64,000 nt of DNA. Source: a virus. The notes under the pieces were generated by a model. It did not search any database and was not told the origin of the DNA. It saw only the letters and a list, made by a program, of their open reading frames with translations. Shown here in pieces: positions 25,798 to 47,424 of the stretch. Position 1 is the stretch's first letter; every line of letters begins with the position of its first letter. The position numbers and the translations under genes were made by a program. The stretch spans positions 1 to 64,000 of IMG/VR virus record IMGVR_UViG_3300025096_000010; one strand, written 5' to 3'.

Positions 25798-27027
25798 ATG
25801 GCCGAACCAGACCTTAAGCAGGGCGTAGACGCCCTTAAGAATAGATTTGATCTGGAGGCTCCTGTTACTCGCGAGGAACGGGATGCCGAAAGAATTCACT
25901 ATGAGCGGTACATTGCCCCGCGTCTGGAGAGCATTACGGAATCTTATGACCGTATAACCAAGCGGAGACAGGATGCCGAGATGCACAAACTCAAGACGGC
26001 AGAGGTGGCCGCTAGTATTGCCAAACTAAAGGAAAAAAAGGATACAGACGAACAGGATCAAGCGGGGTTGGCCGCGATCCACAAGAGCTGGAGCGATATT
26101 AGCGAGATAATTGATAACATAGGCGTTGTCCCCAACCCCGACGATCTTGAGGGGGTTTTCCCCCGCACATACGTTCCAGCATCGATTCCCCAGATGCGGG
26201 ACGCCCTTCAGCAGGCACGAAATATGTATAACAATTTTGGTTTAAGAACCCGCATCCTAAATAGTACTGACAAAGTAGGGTTTGAAAAAATGTTCGCGGA
26301 CAAAATCTCTCAAGGAGAGAAATTCATAGCGACCACCGAAACGCGACGGAAAGAGTCGTCGACATTGATGGCGGACTACGAGGACCTGCTGAATTATGAC
26401 AGCTCAGATATCATAGACGACAAGGGTAAGGTTACTGGTAATACTGCTGACCAGTACAAAGCCGCGCGCGGTAGATTTGAATCTACTCACAACATGAATG
26501 AGTTCAGATCTGTTATTAGCCGGGGCAAGAAAAGACTTAACCAGAATCGCGACCGCATGGAGGTTCGTATTAAAAGAGTGGACGAGCTGTACGACAAAGT
26601 AGCTAATAAACGCAAGTTCGTAGCTACGACCGAGGTGCTGCGGGAAGGTCAACAAATTGAGGACCAAGTTATACGCCGGGTACCAAATGACCCCATATTT
26701 GTTCGGAGCATATATAAAGAGTATCTCTCTTTGCTGGGGGACCGCGCAAAAGATCCAGCGGATTTTGAGCGGTTGGTTGGGAAATCTAGGACTGCGGCAG
26801 AAGCCCAGCTGAACAAAGGCCACGGCGATCAAACTTTAGAATCCGAAACGCCCTTCGATGAATTTTCTAATACGCTGTATAAGAGGATTATTGATTATAT
26901 GGCCGAAGAGAAAAATACTCTAGAGGAGGACGCGAGGGCCATAGGCGTATCTGTCCCCCGCGGAGCAGACACACAAGTGTCCCCCTCGGCTGAAAGAATC
27001 GTAGAGGATAAGTTAAATTCCCCATAA
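25798..27027 (+). CDS. helical coiled-coil protein, probable virion-internal
   Basis: A 409-residue mostly helical protein with several coiled-coil stretches (about 25-100, 185-280) and no membrane segment or enzyme motif. It follows the preceding coiled-coil gene by 2 bp and precedes the giant gene by 21 bp. In many podoviruses the genes beside the giant internal protein encode its partners in the ejected complex; that role is inferred here from position and composition. Confidence 0.65.
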   Translation: MAEPDLKQGVDALKNRFDLEAPVTREERDAERIHYERYIAPRLESITESYDRITKRRQDAEMHKLKTAEVAASIAKLKEKKDTDEQDQAGLAAIHKSWSDISEIIDNIGVVPNPDDLEGVFPRTYVPASIPQMRDALQQARNMYNNFGLRTRILNSTDKVGFEKMFADKISQGEKFIATTETRRKESSTLMADYEDLLNYDSSDIIDDKGKVTGNTADQYKAARGRFESTHNMNEFRSVISRGKKRLNQNRDRMEVRIKRVDELYDKVANKRKFVATTEVLREGQQIEDQVIRRVPNDPIFVRSIYKEYLSLLGDRAKDPADFERLVGKSRTAAEAQLNKGHGDQTLESETPFDEFSNTLYKRIIDYMAEEKNTLEEDARAIGVSVPRGADTQVSPSAERIVEDKLNSP

Positions 27028-27048
27028 CCATTAACCACATAATTAAGC

Positions 27049-40395
<13,347 letters not shown>

Positions 40396-40406
40396 GTTAG
40401 TATTAT

Positions 40407-40619
40407 TCAGCGGTCCATCTGCCGAACCACGGTCAGGCGGCTGGCTATCTTCTTGCCGAGATCATCGGGGTCCATGTGACCGAAGAACGGATACCCGAGG
40501 ACGTCCCCCTCTATCGGGAAGATCCGTATGGAATCAGGGATCACTTCACCCCCCGCTACCACACCGTCGATCATGATCGGCAACCCGCTGGGGTAGAACT
40601 CACGTATCATTTCAATCAT
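40407..40619 (-). CDS. hypothetical protein, 70 aa
   Basis: Last gene of the minus-strand accessory operon, ending 12 bp from the convergent end of the giant gene. It is beta-rich with many Gly, Ile and Pro (PIMIDGVVAGGEVIPDSI). No domain was recognised. The ATG overlaps the stop of the upstream gene by 4 bp, implying coupled translation. No terminator is visible in the 11 bp between the converging genes. Confidence 0.65.
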   Translation of the reverse strand: MIEMIREFYPSGLPIMIDGVVAGGEVIPDSIRIFPIEGDVLGYPFFGHMDPDDLGKKIASRLTVVRQMDR

Positions 40620-40918
40620 AGTTCCGGTATCTCAGTTGGAGTTAGTTGCTTGATGGCCAGTTGGAGCTTATCCAAGTCCGCTTCTGCTATGGGGTGTTCC
40701 AGTTCCCACGGTCCATAGCCACAGGCGATTGCGATTGCGTGGGCATAGCTGTCTCGTTTTTCTGAACTGTATGTTGTCTTTGATCGAAGGGACATGACGG
40801 GGGTATAGGTAATCACCGCCCATCCATTGACCGCTTCGTTGTCTGGTTTAGACTGCATCTTAACGGGGACTCCGTTAATATCAATCACCTGCATATTTAT
40901 CTTTGGGGGTATACTCAT
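40616..40918 (-). CDS. hypothetical protein, 100 aa
   Basis: A 100-residue soluble protein with a beta-rich first half (INMQVIDINGVPVKM, GWAVITYTPVM) and a helical second half. Overlaps the neighbouring genes by 4 bp on both sides, typical of this operon. No catalytic motif is visible. Function unknown. Confidence 0.7.
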   Translation of the reverse strand: MSIPPKINMQVIDINGVPVKMQSKPDNEAVNGWAVITYTPVMSLRSKTTYSSEKRDSYAHAIAIACGYGPWELEHPIAEADLDKLQLAIKQLTPTEIPEL

Positions 40919-41220
40919 GGTCTCTTGAAGGTCATTCCATCCGAGAATGGGATGGGGTTGCGGTCAGGCCCGATAGATACCCACCACTTAAAGTCTTCCT
41001 GACTCACCCAGAAGTCTAATCCGTAGGCACTGGCAGTGTCGTTCATTCTTCTTTTGGTGGTGGCTGTTCTCCAACCACCAGAGTTCAACGTAATGGTGCC
41101 CTGTGTGAACTCCACTACGTTCGTATCGTGGTAGCGAACGGCGGTCTTCAGACCCATCTTGTCAGACAGGTCGAGTACCTTCGTCGCGGCCTTTCCCTTG
41201 AAGGGATTACTCATGCTCAT
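40915..41220 (-). CDS. hypothetical protein, 101 aa
   Basis: A basic protein with a small alpha/beta layout: helix (VLDLSDKMGLKTAV), strand (NVVEFTQGTITLNSG), then an Arg/Thr-rich segment and a Trp-rich end (DFKWWVSIG). A nucleic-acid contact is possible from charge but unproven. Two Met codons (41220 and 41214) are possible starts; both follow an AACCAA...AACAAACAA leader. Confidence 0.65.
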   Translation of the reverse strand: MSMSNPFKGKAATKVLDLSDKMGLKTAVRYHDTNVVEFTQGTITLNSGGWRTATTKRRMNDTASAYGLDFWVSQEDFKWWVSIGPDRNPIPFSDGMTFKRP

Positions 41221-41389
41221 TTGTTTGTTCTTTGTACTTGGTTAATGCTTCCTCCATACGGGCAGCGAGGTCCGCTAGCCAAGGTCCAGTGGACACGGCA
41301 TTGATAGTCAGACTTGTGCTGATGTCCTTGATCTCATCAAGGAGTTCGGCAGTTGCTTCCCGTTCCCTGCATAGTGTTGAGTTGCTCAT
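41207..41389 (-). CDS. small helical protein, 60 aa
   Basis: A small acidic protein that should form two helices (EREATAELLDEIKDI and LADLAARMEEALTKY). Its 3' end overlaps the next gene by 14 bp, and its ATG overlaps the stop of the upstream membrane micropeptide (ATGA). No recognised family. Confidence 0.6.
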   Translation of the reverse strand: MSNSTLCREREATAELLDEIKDISTSLTINAVSTGPWLADLAARMEEALTKYKEQTNEHE

Positions 41390-41472
41390 GGCTTGGGGTC
41401 GTCTGTCCGCTTCCGTCGCAGGACAAGAAGCAGGGTTAAGGGTACAAGAATCAGGAATAATAATTCATTCAT
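41386..41472 (-). CDS. 28-residue single-TM micropeptide
   Basis: A very short ORF tied to both neighbours by overlaps: its stop overlaps the next ATG (ATGA) and its start overlaps the end of the upstream gene by 8 bp. Residues 3-18 are a strong membrane helix (ELLFLILVPLTLLLVL), followed by RRKR and an acidic tail, so the C-terminus should stay in the cytoplasm. Phage micropeptides of this form can modulate host membrane proteins; its target is unknown. Confidence 0.55.
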   Translation of the reverse strand: MNELLFLILVPLTLLLVLRRKRTDDPKP

Positions 41473-41731
41473 GGTCTTCAGATACCGGTGGTTTGTTCGC
41501 GGTTACACGAATCGTGGTACAGGATGGGGATGCATCGGAATCGATGCCTCGGGCGGCTACCTGATTGAGGAGATGCACGATGCTTACACGGGTGTTATCA
41601 ATGTCCCATGTTACGACCTGTGTTTCCTCATCAGGGAACTCACGCTTAACTTCCTTCAATGCCCGTTGGGCGGTGGCTTTTTTGTCAAACCATTCGCGGC
41701 CTTCGGAGCATCCTACTTCATATATCTTCAT
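41465..41731 (-). CDS. hypothetical protein, 88 aa
   Basis: A soluble alpha/beta protein (KIYEVGCSEGREWF, ATAQRALKEVKREF, TQVVTWDIDN). The pattern strand-helix-strand resembles that of the 101-residue protein at 43079-43384, which also has a DKKATAQ/DKGTAQ-type helix start, so the two may be distant paralogues. I start it at the Met at 41731, which follows an A/C-rich leader. Confidence 0.6.
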   Translation of the reverse strand: MKIYEVGCSEGREWFDKKATAQRALKEVKREFPDEETQVVTWDIDNTRVSIVHLLNQVAARGIDSDASPSCTTIRVTANKPPVSEDHE

Positions 41732-41750
41732 GTGTTTATTGTGGTTTAGT

Positions 41751-43076
41751 TTATCCAAGGAGAGTCATGGTTGATTCAGCTTCTGCTTCTGCTTCTGATT
41801 CGATAGTCGCAGCAGGGTCGGCCATCTCGGTAGCTGCAGCAGTCCGAAGAACCGCAAGGGATTCCTCGTTCTCATCAGTCAGGCTGAACCCGAAGGGCTT
41901 AGGCTCGGCAAAGCCCAGCCGCTCAAACAAGTCTACAAGCATAGACCAGTTGGCCCGTAGCTTGGTAAAGCTTGGTATATCCAGACCCATGAAGCACTCG
42001 TTGGATTGATACAGGGTGTCATCACTACACATCTGGTCCCAACGATCCTGTTCCTTGCGACAAGCCTCTGGGTAATCATGCCGGTACTGGTCACTATCAC
42101 GGATGCAACGGGTCTTCCAGTTTTTGTCCACTACCTTATACAGATCCCTGTCACCGCGATAAGAACTGGGCATAATAAACGGGAACTCCTCCTCTACCAT
42201 GTGAGACAGGACATAATCTAAGCCCTCCCCGACTGTATCTGTGTTAACCTTTTCATTACTATAAGCCTCCCGTAAGGATGTTGAGAACGCCGCCCACCTG
42301 TCCACATATTCAAGAGGCTCCTCGGTAAGGACCGCTTTCTTGATTGCCTCAAGCGCGGTCTCAAGTTTCTTCAACTCTGGTGAGTTAAGATACTGGGTCG
42401 CATATGCCCCGAATGAATTGCGGGCGTTGACCCTTACCGCACAGTTGTTGGTGAGGTAGTGCGCCCAGCCCAGTTGCCAGTTGCGTTCGGCCTTGTCTTT
42501 GCCGCAGACATCCACAAAGATTTTCTGAAATACTCGGAGGAGTATGTCCATAGGATCTACAGTGCGAGTCCTTGCGGGGATGCGTACCCCATGCATGGCT
42601 ACTACCGGAAGGCGCAGGATACAGGAACCATACAGCTTGTCGTATGCCCACTTGGCATCACGGCGAGCGAACAAGGTATTGCTACTGAACAGTGACGACC
42701 AGCTACCGGGCGCAGCTGCACCAACAAATAGCCAGTCCGCCTCATCATCTACCCTCTTGGTTACGGAATCGGGGAGGGCCACAATCATGGGCACCCAGTC
42801 CTTTCTTGTTAAGTCATCGTCAGCAAAGAAATCGTCGGGGTTCTGATAGGCCCGCCCAAGATGGTGGACTGCATCATCCCTGAGACTTGCCTCCTTTGCT
42901 TCCTTGCCCGTCACAGCGTATTTACGATCTTCCTCCCCGTCATCGTGGAAGATGTTGGCACCACTGACACCCTGCTTGGCCATCAACACCCCGTTACGGG
43001 CGCGGACTAATGTAGTTTGTGCATCGCACTGGAATGGTTCGCGGTGGAACCACTCGATTACTTCTTCAGTTTTCAT
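41751..43076 (-). CDS. hypothetical 441-residue protein of the AAA+/vWA cluster
   Basis: A large soluble protein with no family that I recognise. It is rich in Trp, Asp and Arg, lacks membrane segments and ends in an acidic Glu/Ala/Ser tail (TIESEAEAEAESTM). The middle (about 180-230) contains WQLGWAHYLTNN and RNSFGAYATQYLNS, possibly a helical core. It lies two genes downstream of the metallopeptidase-vWA gene with no gaps, so it may be a substrate or partner of the AAA+/vWA machine. An ACCAACCAAG leader precedes its ATG. Confidence 0.65.
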   Translation of the reverse strand: MKTEEVIEWFHREPFQCDAQTTLVRARNGVLMAKQGVSGANIFHDDGEEDRKYAVTGKEAKEASLRDDAVHHLGRAYQNPDDFFADDDLTRKDWVPMIVALPDSVTKRVDDEADWLFVGAAAPGSWSSLFSSNTLFARRDAKWAYDKLYGSCILRLPVVAMHGVRIPARTRTVDPMDILLRVFQKIFVDVCGKDKAERNWQLGWAHYLTNNCAVRVNARNSFGAYATQYLNSPELKKLETALEAIKKAVLTEEPLEYVDRWAAFSTSLREAYSNEKVNTDTVGEGLDYVLSHMVEEEFPFIMPSSYRGDRDLYKVVDKNWKTRCIRDSDQYRHDYPEACRKEQDRWDQMCSDDTLYQSNECFMGLDIPSFTKLRANWSMLVDLFERLGFAEPKPFGFSLTDENEESLAVLRTAAATEMADPAATIESEAEAEAESTMTLLG

Positions 43077-43078
43077 AT

Positions 43079-43384
43079 TTACTTATCTTGGTTGGTGTTG
43101 TTTGGATTGACGGACAACAGATGAACCGTCTTTGCATTTATATGCGCTTCTAATACTTTATCACCCAGTTGAACTGGGATGGTTGAAAAGGCATAGCGAT
43201 TGTTCAGCCATGTGGCTAACGCTATGCGATTATTAACAGGGACGGGAACCGTACTGAGATTCAGGCCGGTGACGGCACCGCGCAGATCATCGTGAAATGT
43301 CTGCGCGGTACCTTTATCAGCGAACCATACCTCAGTAACGTCCCCACCCTTGTGCGGGCGGAAAGCTACCAAATGTATTCTCAT
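43079..43384 (-). CDS. hypothetical protein, 101 aa
   Basis: A small alpha/beta protein starting RIHLVAFRPHKGGDVTEVWF, followed by a helix (KGTAQTFHDDLRGAV). The ATG abuts the stop of the metallopeptidase-vWA gene, so the two are co-translated, and the next gene follows by 2 bp. A role as an adaptor in that system is possible by position only. Confidence 0.65.
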   Translation of the reverse strand: MRIHLVAFRPHKGGDVTEVWFADKGTAQTFHDDLRGAVTGLNLSTVPVPVNNRIALATWLNNRYAFSTIPVQLGDKVLEAHINAKTVHLLSVNPNNTNQDK

Positions 43385-44751
43385 CAGGTGGTAGCTTGGT
43401 CGATCTGTTCAAGATCAATGACATCCCCGAACGGATACTCGGCAGCACCTTTGCCCCAAGTAAGCCAGAGAACTGGCATATTGGGAGGGGACTCGGGGAA
43501 TGTTCCCCAACCATCGGTCATGTAGACGAGTACCCGTGGGTCCACTCGGTTATCCTCGACCCAGTCGAAGGCGGGACGGAAGTCCGTACCACCACGACCG
43601 TGGATCTCGATGTCCACTGGCTGATAGGGAGCGTACTCCCGCACCTTGGCAACCCGACTGTCTACATCCATATGGATGAGCCTGTCGGCGTTAAGAGTAT
43701 TGACTGCATTCTGGATAACAGAGCAGCATACTTCTGCCACACGGGCGGGCATGGACCCACTGGTGTCATTGACGAACACCAATGAACCGATACGCTCATC
43801 CTCCATACCCGCCACGCATAGATCGTGGTTGGCAAGGAACCTCTTGTCGGGCTTGGTCGAGCCTTCATCCATACAGAACTCGTCTGCATACTTCTGCAGA
43901 ATATCCTTCATGTTCAAAGGAGACTTCTGCAACTGCTGAAGTTTCTCCAAGAACCCACCCGGAGCATCGCCGCGCAGCTTGGAGGCATGGATGGAGGTAG
44001 ATAAAATCTCCCGCCACTTGTCCTCCTGCTCGGCAATCTCCTCAGGCGTACCCTTGGGGATCTCAAACTCACCGGGTGACACAGGCTCGGGTAAGGGTTG
44101 GCCACCAGATCCACCTTCCGGTTTGTCTGGCTTAGTGCCGGAACCATCCTTGGATTCACCATCCTTGGAGTCGTCTGGCTTGGTGCCTTCACCTTCCTCA
44201 CCGCCTTTACCATCACCATCACCCTCGCCATCACCCTCACCTTCTTCGTCTCCCTCGGGAGGCTTAGGTGGCGGCGGTGGTGGGGGCGGCAACTCTTCTT
44301 CTTGGAGGCTCTTATAGATAGCCTCCGCGGCCTTCGTCTTGAACCGCTCAAGATCTACACACCCATCCTTAGGTAGGACGATTGGTCTGCTGGCTGTGTT
44401 GCTATACTCAGTCAGCAGGTTGTTGATCTCGTAATCGGTAGCGATGTTGGCGAGGCGCCCGTTACCCATCGCAACTGCTGAAGCGAAACGAACAAGGTGC
44501 CCAAACAAGGGGTGGCACACCTCATGAATGAGGAGGCCGACCAGTTCATAGTCGTTCAGTGTTGCTGTGAAATCAGGATTGAACCTGATAACACGACCAT
44601 CCGTACAAGCCGTGGGGATTGTACGATCCAATACTAGCGGCATACCCGCCATTGCTGGTGCGAAGAACGGGTGGTCCTTCATCACCGTGTTGGTCGCGGA
44701 CTTTAACCGCGTTAGTTGCAGCTCATCTAGAGCTGTGTTGTCTGCACTCAT
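43384..44751 (-). CDS. metallopeptidase-like/vWA protein (DUF2201 or CobT-like)
   Basis: A 455-residue protein with two parts. The N-terminal part has a zinc motif HEVCH (76-80) followed by PLFGH and a further acidic pair in ATDYEIN (Asp106, Glu108), as in DUF2201-type metallopeptidases. After a long Pro/Gly/Glu/Asp linker (about 152-225), the C-terminal part is a von Willebrand A domain with an intact metal site: Asp329-Thr-Ser331-Gly-Ser333, Thr389 and Asp413. Such vWA proteins work with MoxR-type AAA+ ATPases, one of which lies just upstream. Its target is unknown. Confidence 0.85.
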   Translation of the reverse strand: MSADNTALDELQLTRLKSATNTVMKDHPFFAPAMAGMPLVLDRTIPTACTDGRVIRFNPDFTATLNDYELVGLLIHEVCHPLFGHLVRFASAVAMGNGRLANIATDYEINNLLTEYSNTASRPIVLPKDGCVDLERFKTKAAEAIYKSLQEEELPPPPPPPPKPPEGDEEGEGDGEGDGDGKGGEEGEGTKPDDSKDGESKDGSGTKPDKPEGGSGGQPLPEPVSPGEFEIPKGTPEEIAEQEDKWREILSTSIHASKLRGDAPGGFLEKLQQLQKSPLNMKDILQKYADEFCMDEGSTKPDKRFLANHDLCVAGMEDERIGSLVFVNDTSGSMPARVAEVCCSVIQNAVNTLNADRLIHMDVDSRVAKVREYAPYQPVDIEIHGRGGTDFRPAFDWVEDNRVDPRVLVYMTDGWGTFPESPPNMPVLWLTWGKGAAEYPFGDVIDLEQIDQATT

Positions 44752-45034
44752 AAGATATAAGTTCTTTATGCAATAATGCTATAGCCTCAAAGTCATCCCT
44801 GTGTTTCGCCCACAGTTCGTAAACATGGGGCGATGCATACACACCCCGTGAGGTGCGCTCCATGTGCTGCCCTGCTTCATTGGCCTTGAGCCATTTGTTG
44901 AACCAGAACATTACAAGACCATCCCACTCCGCTTCACCCAACTTGTGATCCACGGAGGTGGGAGGATTATGCAGGATGTGATCTATGAGATCGTTACTTG
45001 AGAAGTTCACCTTTGTGTTTGAGTTGCCATTCAA
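44723..45034 (-). CDS. small hypothetical protein between AAA+ and vWA genes
   Basis: A 103-residue protein, overlapping the end of the ATPase gene by 41 bp and the start of the vWA gene by 29 bp. A GTG at 45010 would shorten the first overlap. It is rich in Trp, His and Asp, with a helical pattern (GLVMFWFNKWLKANEAG), and has no known motif. Its position inside the ATPase-vWA pair suggests an adaptor; the long overlaps lower confidence in the start. Confidence 0.55.
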   Translation of the reverse strand: MNGNSNTKVNFSSNDLIDHILHNPPTSVDHKLGEAEWDGLVMFWFNKWLKANEAGQHMERTSRGVYASPHVYELWAKHRDDFEAIALLHKELISYECRQHSSR

Positions 45035-46145
45035 TCAAGGCACGCTCAGTACTCAAGTCTTTTCTCTTGCGACGGAGGCGATTGCCAACCATAGACTCCA
45101 TAGACTCCAGATCCTCTGGACTATTGAGGTTGGGGTCGGTCAACCTGTGACTCAAGAGAAGTACATCTGACAGATTGTCCTTCTCAGCAAGGGTCACCAG
45201 CTTACTGGCAACGATGTACTTGAGGTCGGGACGTTCCACGATCCGTCTCAGGTCACAGTTACGGGCATCGGCCAGCAACTCACCGACATCACCACAGGTA
45301 GCATAGAGCTGCACGAAGGTGACGAACTCCTGCCCAGCCTTGGCACCTATACACCCACAAACATCTGCCTTGAACAGGCGGGTGTTGTCGGTAGCTACCA
45401 TCTCAGCAGGCTCGGAGTACGTAGTAAGTAACTGATCCAGCTTGGTGTACGAACGGGAAGTAGACTGAGCCTGCTCCCCATCCCACTTGTCCATGTTGTC
45501 ACAGTAGAGGGACTCGTTGTGAGCCTGAAGGAACCCGTAGACATACTCAGTCTGCGCGTTATCCATCAACCAATCGAGGGTACCCTTGATCGAGGGTTCC
45601 AACTGATAGACAACGAACCTGTCTATGACTGAAGCAGGCGCACGGCTAGACTGACAGTGATGCTTCTGCCCATTGGCAGCAGCCACCATCATGGTGTTGC
45701 GGGGGAACTTGTACTCCCCGATCATACGCTCCAGCACAGCCTGCTGGGCTACCTTGATAACCGAAGCGTTGGCATTGAACAGCTCATCCCAGAAGATGAG
45801 ATACTTCTTGTCGCAATCGGAATCAGGAAACACTGCGTCCCGATACCAGATCATTCGTTCAAAGGTATCTGAATTGGGATCACGATCAGGGACACCGAAG
45901 CCCTTGATGTCGTTGAAGGTATTGTAGGACAGGTACACAGGGATGTATATCATCCCATTGTCGTGTGCAAACTGTTCTACCTGCGCGCTCTTACTGACGC
46001 CGGGAGGGCCAATAAGAAGTACGGGTTTGTACTTACCGGCTTGTTCACCGGTAGGATTGTCGGCCCGCCATGCCCGCCTAAGGATAAGCGGGATCATCTC
46101 GGGGGTACTGGTTGGTAGCGGGACCACCGCATCATTTTCACTCAT
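44994..46145 (-). CDS. MoxR-type AAA+ ATPase (CobS-like)
   Basis: A 383-residue ATPase. Walker A is GPPGVSKS (46-53), Walker B LIFWDEL (116-122), sensor 1 lies in MMVAAANG (152-159) and an arginine-finger-like Arg176 sits in VIDRF. The insert and helical lid match the MoxR/CobS group, which remodel protein complexes with vWA partners, here probably the protein at 43384-44751. CobS/CobT-like pairs occur in many phages, where they are not thought to insert cobalt. The start follows AACCAGTATATACAT with no Shine-Dalgarno site. Confidence 0.87.
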   Translation of the reverse strand: MSENDAVVPLPTSTPEMIPLILRRAWRADNPTGEQAGKYKPVLLIGPPGVSKSAQVEQFAHDNGMIYIPVYLSYNTFNDIKGFGVPDRDPNSDTFERMIWYRDAVFPDSDCDKKYLIFWDELFNANASVIKVAQQAVLERMIGEYKFPRNTMMVAAANGQKHHCQSSRAPASVIDRFVVYQLEPSIKGTLDWLMDNAQTEYVYGFLQAHNESLYCDNMDKWDGEQAQSTSRSYTKLDQLLTTYSEPAEMVATDNTRLFKADVCGCIGAKAGQEFVTFVQLYATCGDVGELLADARNCDLRRIVERPDLKYIVASKLVTLAEKDNLSDVLLLSHRLTDPNLNSPEDLESMESMVGNRLRRKRKDLSTERALIEWQLKHKGELLK

Positions 46146-46158
46146 ATGTATATACTGG

Positions 46159-47082
46159 TTACAGTTGGATCAGGTCTTTCATTCGGTTAGTTCCAGCAAT
46201 GACCTTGTTGCGGGAGTGTTCATTGGCTTTCAAAATGTCAGCATCGAGATCCTCAAGGAGGCCCTTGCCGATAAGGATAGCTTCGTCCAGATCAGCACTG
46301 GGTCGGGGAGACTTACGGTCTGCCATCTCCAGATTCTCTACGAGTCGCTCGACTACAGACCCCGTGATGGGGCTACTGCTGGACTTGTTCTTAGCCTCGC
46401 ACTGCTTGCCCACATGGGCGGCGGACTTAATCACTTCCTTCGTGACGTCGAGGGTTACAGCCTGAAGTCCATACTCCACCTGTTCCTTCTTGCGCTCGTC
46501 GAGTTTCTCTATCTCAACACGGAGCCGCTCGTCGAATACATCCGGCATGAAGCTGGTGACAATCGGGTCCTCAAACGTAGTGAAGGAGACTCGCTCCCCA
46601 ACTGCATCTTGTGTGGGGAACCGGTGCCTGAACCTTATGAAGTCGTGACCAAGCCCTCGGCTAGTCGCGGCCTTGAGGAGGAGGTCGGGGTACCGTCGGA
46701 GGAAGTCCTGCTTGGCCACCTCAAACCGCTGCCTGTACTTGGACATTGTGTCAAGATACTCAGACAGGTATTCAGTAGACAGGAAGTACCAGCATCCCTT
46801 GGTGGATAGGTTGACCTTCTCGTTGGGGTCGGGCTTGTAGTCAAGCCACGGTGCGGATACCAACCGTTGGAACGCGGCGCGTCCTTCGGACTCGACAACC
46901 TTGAGTGTCTTGATGTCATCACCATCTACCAAGTGTACCTGATGGCTATGCTGTCTTGCATTGGCATCCTTCTTCTTGGCTTGCTCTGCTGCCGCTTGCT
47001 TGTCATTCACCAGTGGGTTGAAGTGACATACGGTCAGCCTTACTTTGATCCCCTCACTGGAGGGGGTAGGTGTACTACTCAT
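46159..47082 (-). CDS. DUF3150-like helical protein
   Basis: A 307-residue, mostly helical charged protein. Its layout (a PLVNDK...AAAEQAKKKDANARQ start, a central EYLDTMSKYRQRFEVAKQDFLRRYPDLL helix region and a long helical end) and its place directly upstream of a CobS-like ATPase fit DUF3150 proteins, which commonly accompany MoxR and vWA genes in phages and bacteria. The assignment is from memory of this context and is not proven by a motif. It would be the third member of the AAA+/vWA complex. Confidence 0.55.
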   Translation of the reverse strand: MSSTPTPSSEGIKVRLTVCHFNPLVNDKQAAAEQAKKKDANARQHSHQVHLVDGDDIKTLKVVESEGRAAFQRLVSAPWLDYKPDPNEKVNLSTKGCWYFLSTEYLSEYLDTMSKYRQRFEVAKQDFLRRYPDLLLKAATSRGLGHDFIRFRHRFPTQDAVGERVSFTTFEDPIVTSFMPDVFDERLRVEIEKLDERKKEQVEYGLQAVTLDVTKEVIKSAAHVGKQCEAKNKSSSSPITGSVVERLVENLEMADRKSPRPSADLDEAILIGKGLLEDLDADILKANEHSRNKVIAGTNRMKDLIQL

Positions 47083-47124
47083 TTGTTTATACTTTGATTC
47101 CTTATGTGTGGTTAACCCTACAAC

Positions 47125-47183
47125 CTGCAGGAATCAGGATACAGGATGCAGGGTTGGGTTGCATTGTGACGTCAGCTGACGTC
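47125..47183. repeat. 16-bp perfect palindrome next to a dispersed GGAATCAGGA-type repeat
   Basis: GACGTCAGCTGACGTC (47168-47183) is its own reverse complement and spans the stop codon of the gene at 47172-47420. Just beside it, 47125-47155 is a purine-rich run made of GGAATCAGGATACAGGATGCAGG-like words split by single bases. This is the only real gap in this part of the operon, before the DUF3150-like gene, so a protein-binding operator is plausible. No T-tract follows, so it is unlikely to be a terminator. Confidence 0.5.
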
Positions 47184-47420
47184 GGGAGGAGTGTTGAAGG
47201 AGTTCTCGGTGTTCACCCCATGCTCATCATATGGGTCGGGGTTAACTAAGATCTTGTCCCCGTCAATAGTGGCATAGCCCACCGCACTGGAGGCAGTTAC
47301 CATCTTCATTGGTATTAGTCGTGGGATAAACGAGGGATGATTCCGAATCATACGTAGTATGGTGTGAGACATCGGAGCATTGAGGGCGCTCCACCTGTTG
47401 TAGATGTGATGTTGTATCAT
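47172..47420 (-). CDS. hypothetical protein, 82 aa
   Basis: A soluble protein with a basic, His/Met-rich helical first half and a beta-rich second half (VGYATIDGDKILVNPDPYDE). The Met at 47420 lies 4 bp after the phosphoesterase stop, so I prefer it to an upstream Met overlapping that gene. No family recognised. Its stop lies inside a 16-bp palindrome. Confidence 0.6.
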   Translation of the reverse strand: MIQHHIYNRWSALNAPMSHTILRMIRNHPSFIPRLIPMKMVTASSAVGYATIDGDKILVNPDPYDEHGVNTENSFNTPPDVS

Positions 47421-47424
47421 GGTT

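Noticed and set aside
45943-46809. 288-codon plus-strand ORF across the ATPase/DUF3150-like genes
   Set aside because: Antisense to two well-supported genes; no domain or start context.
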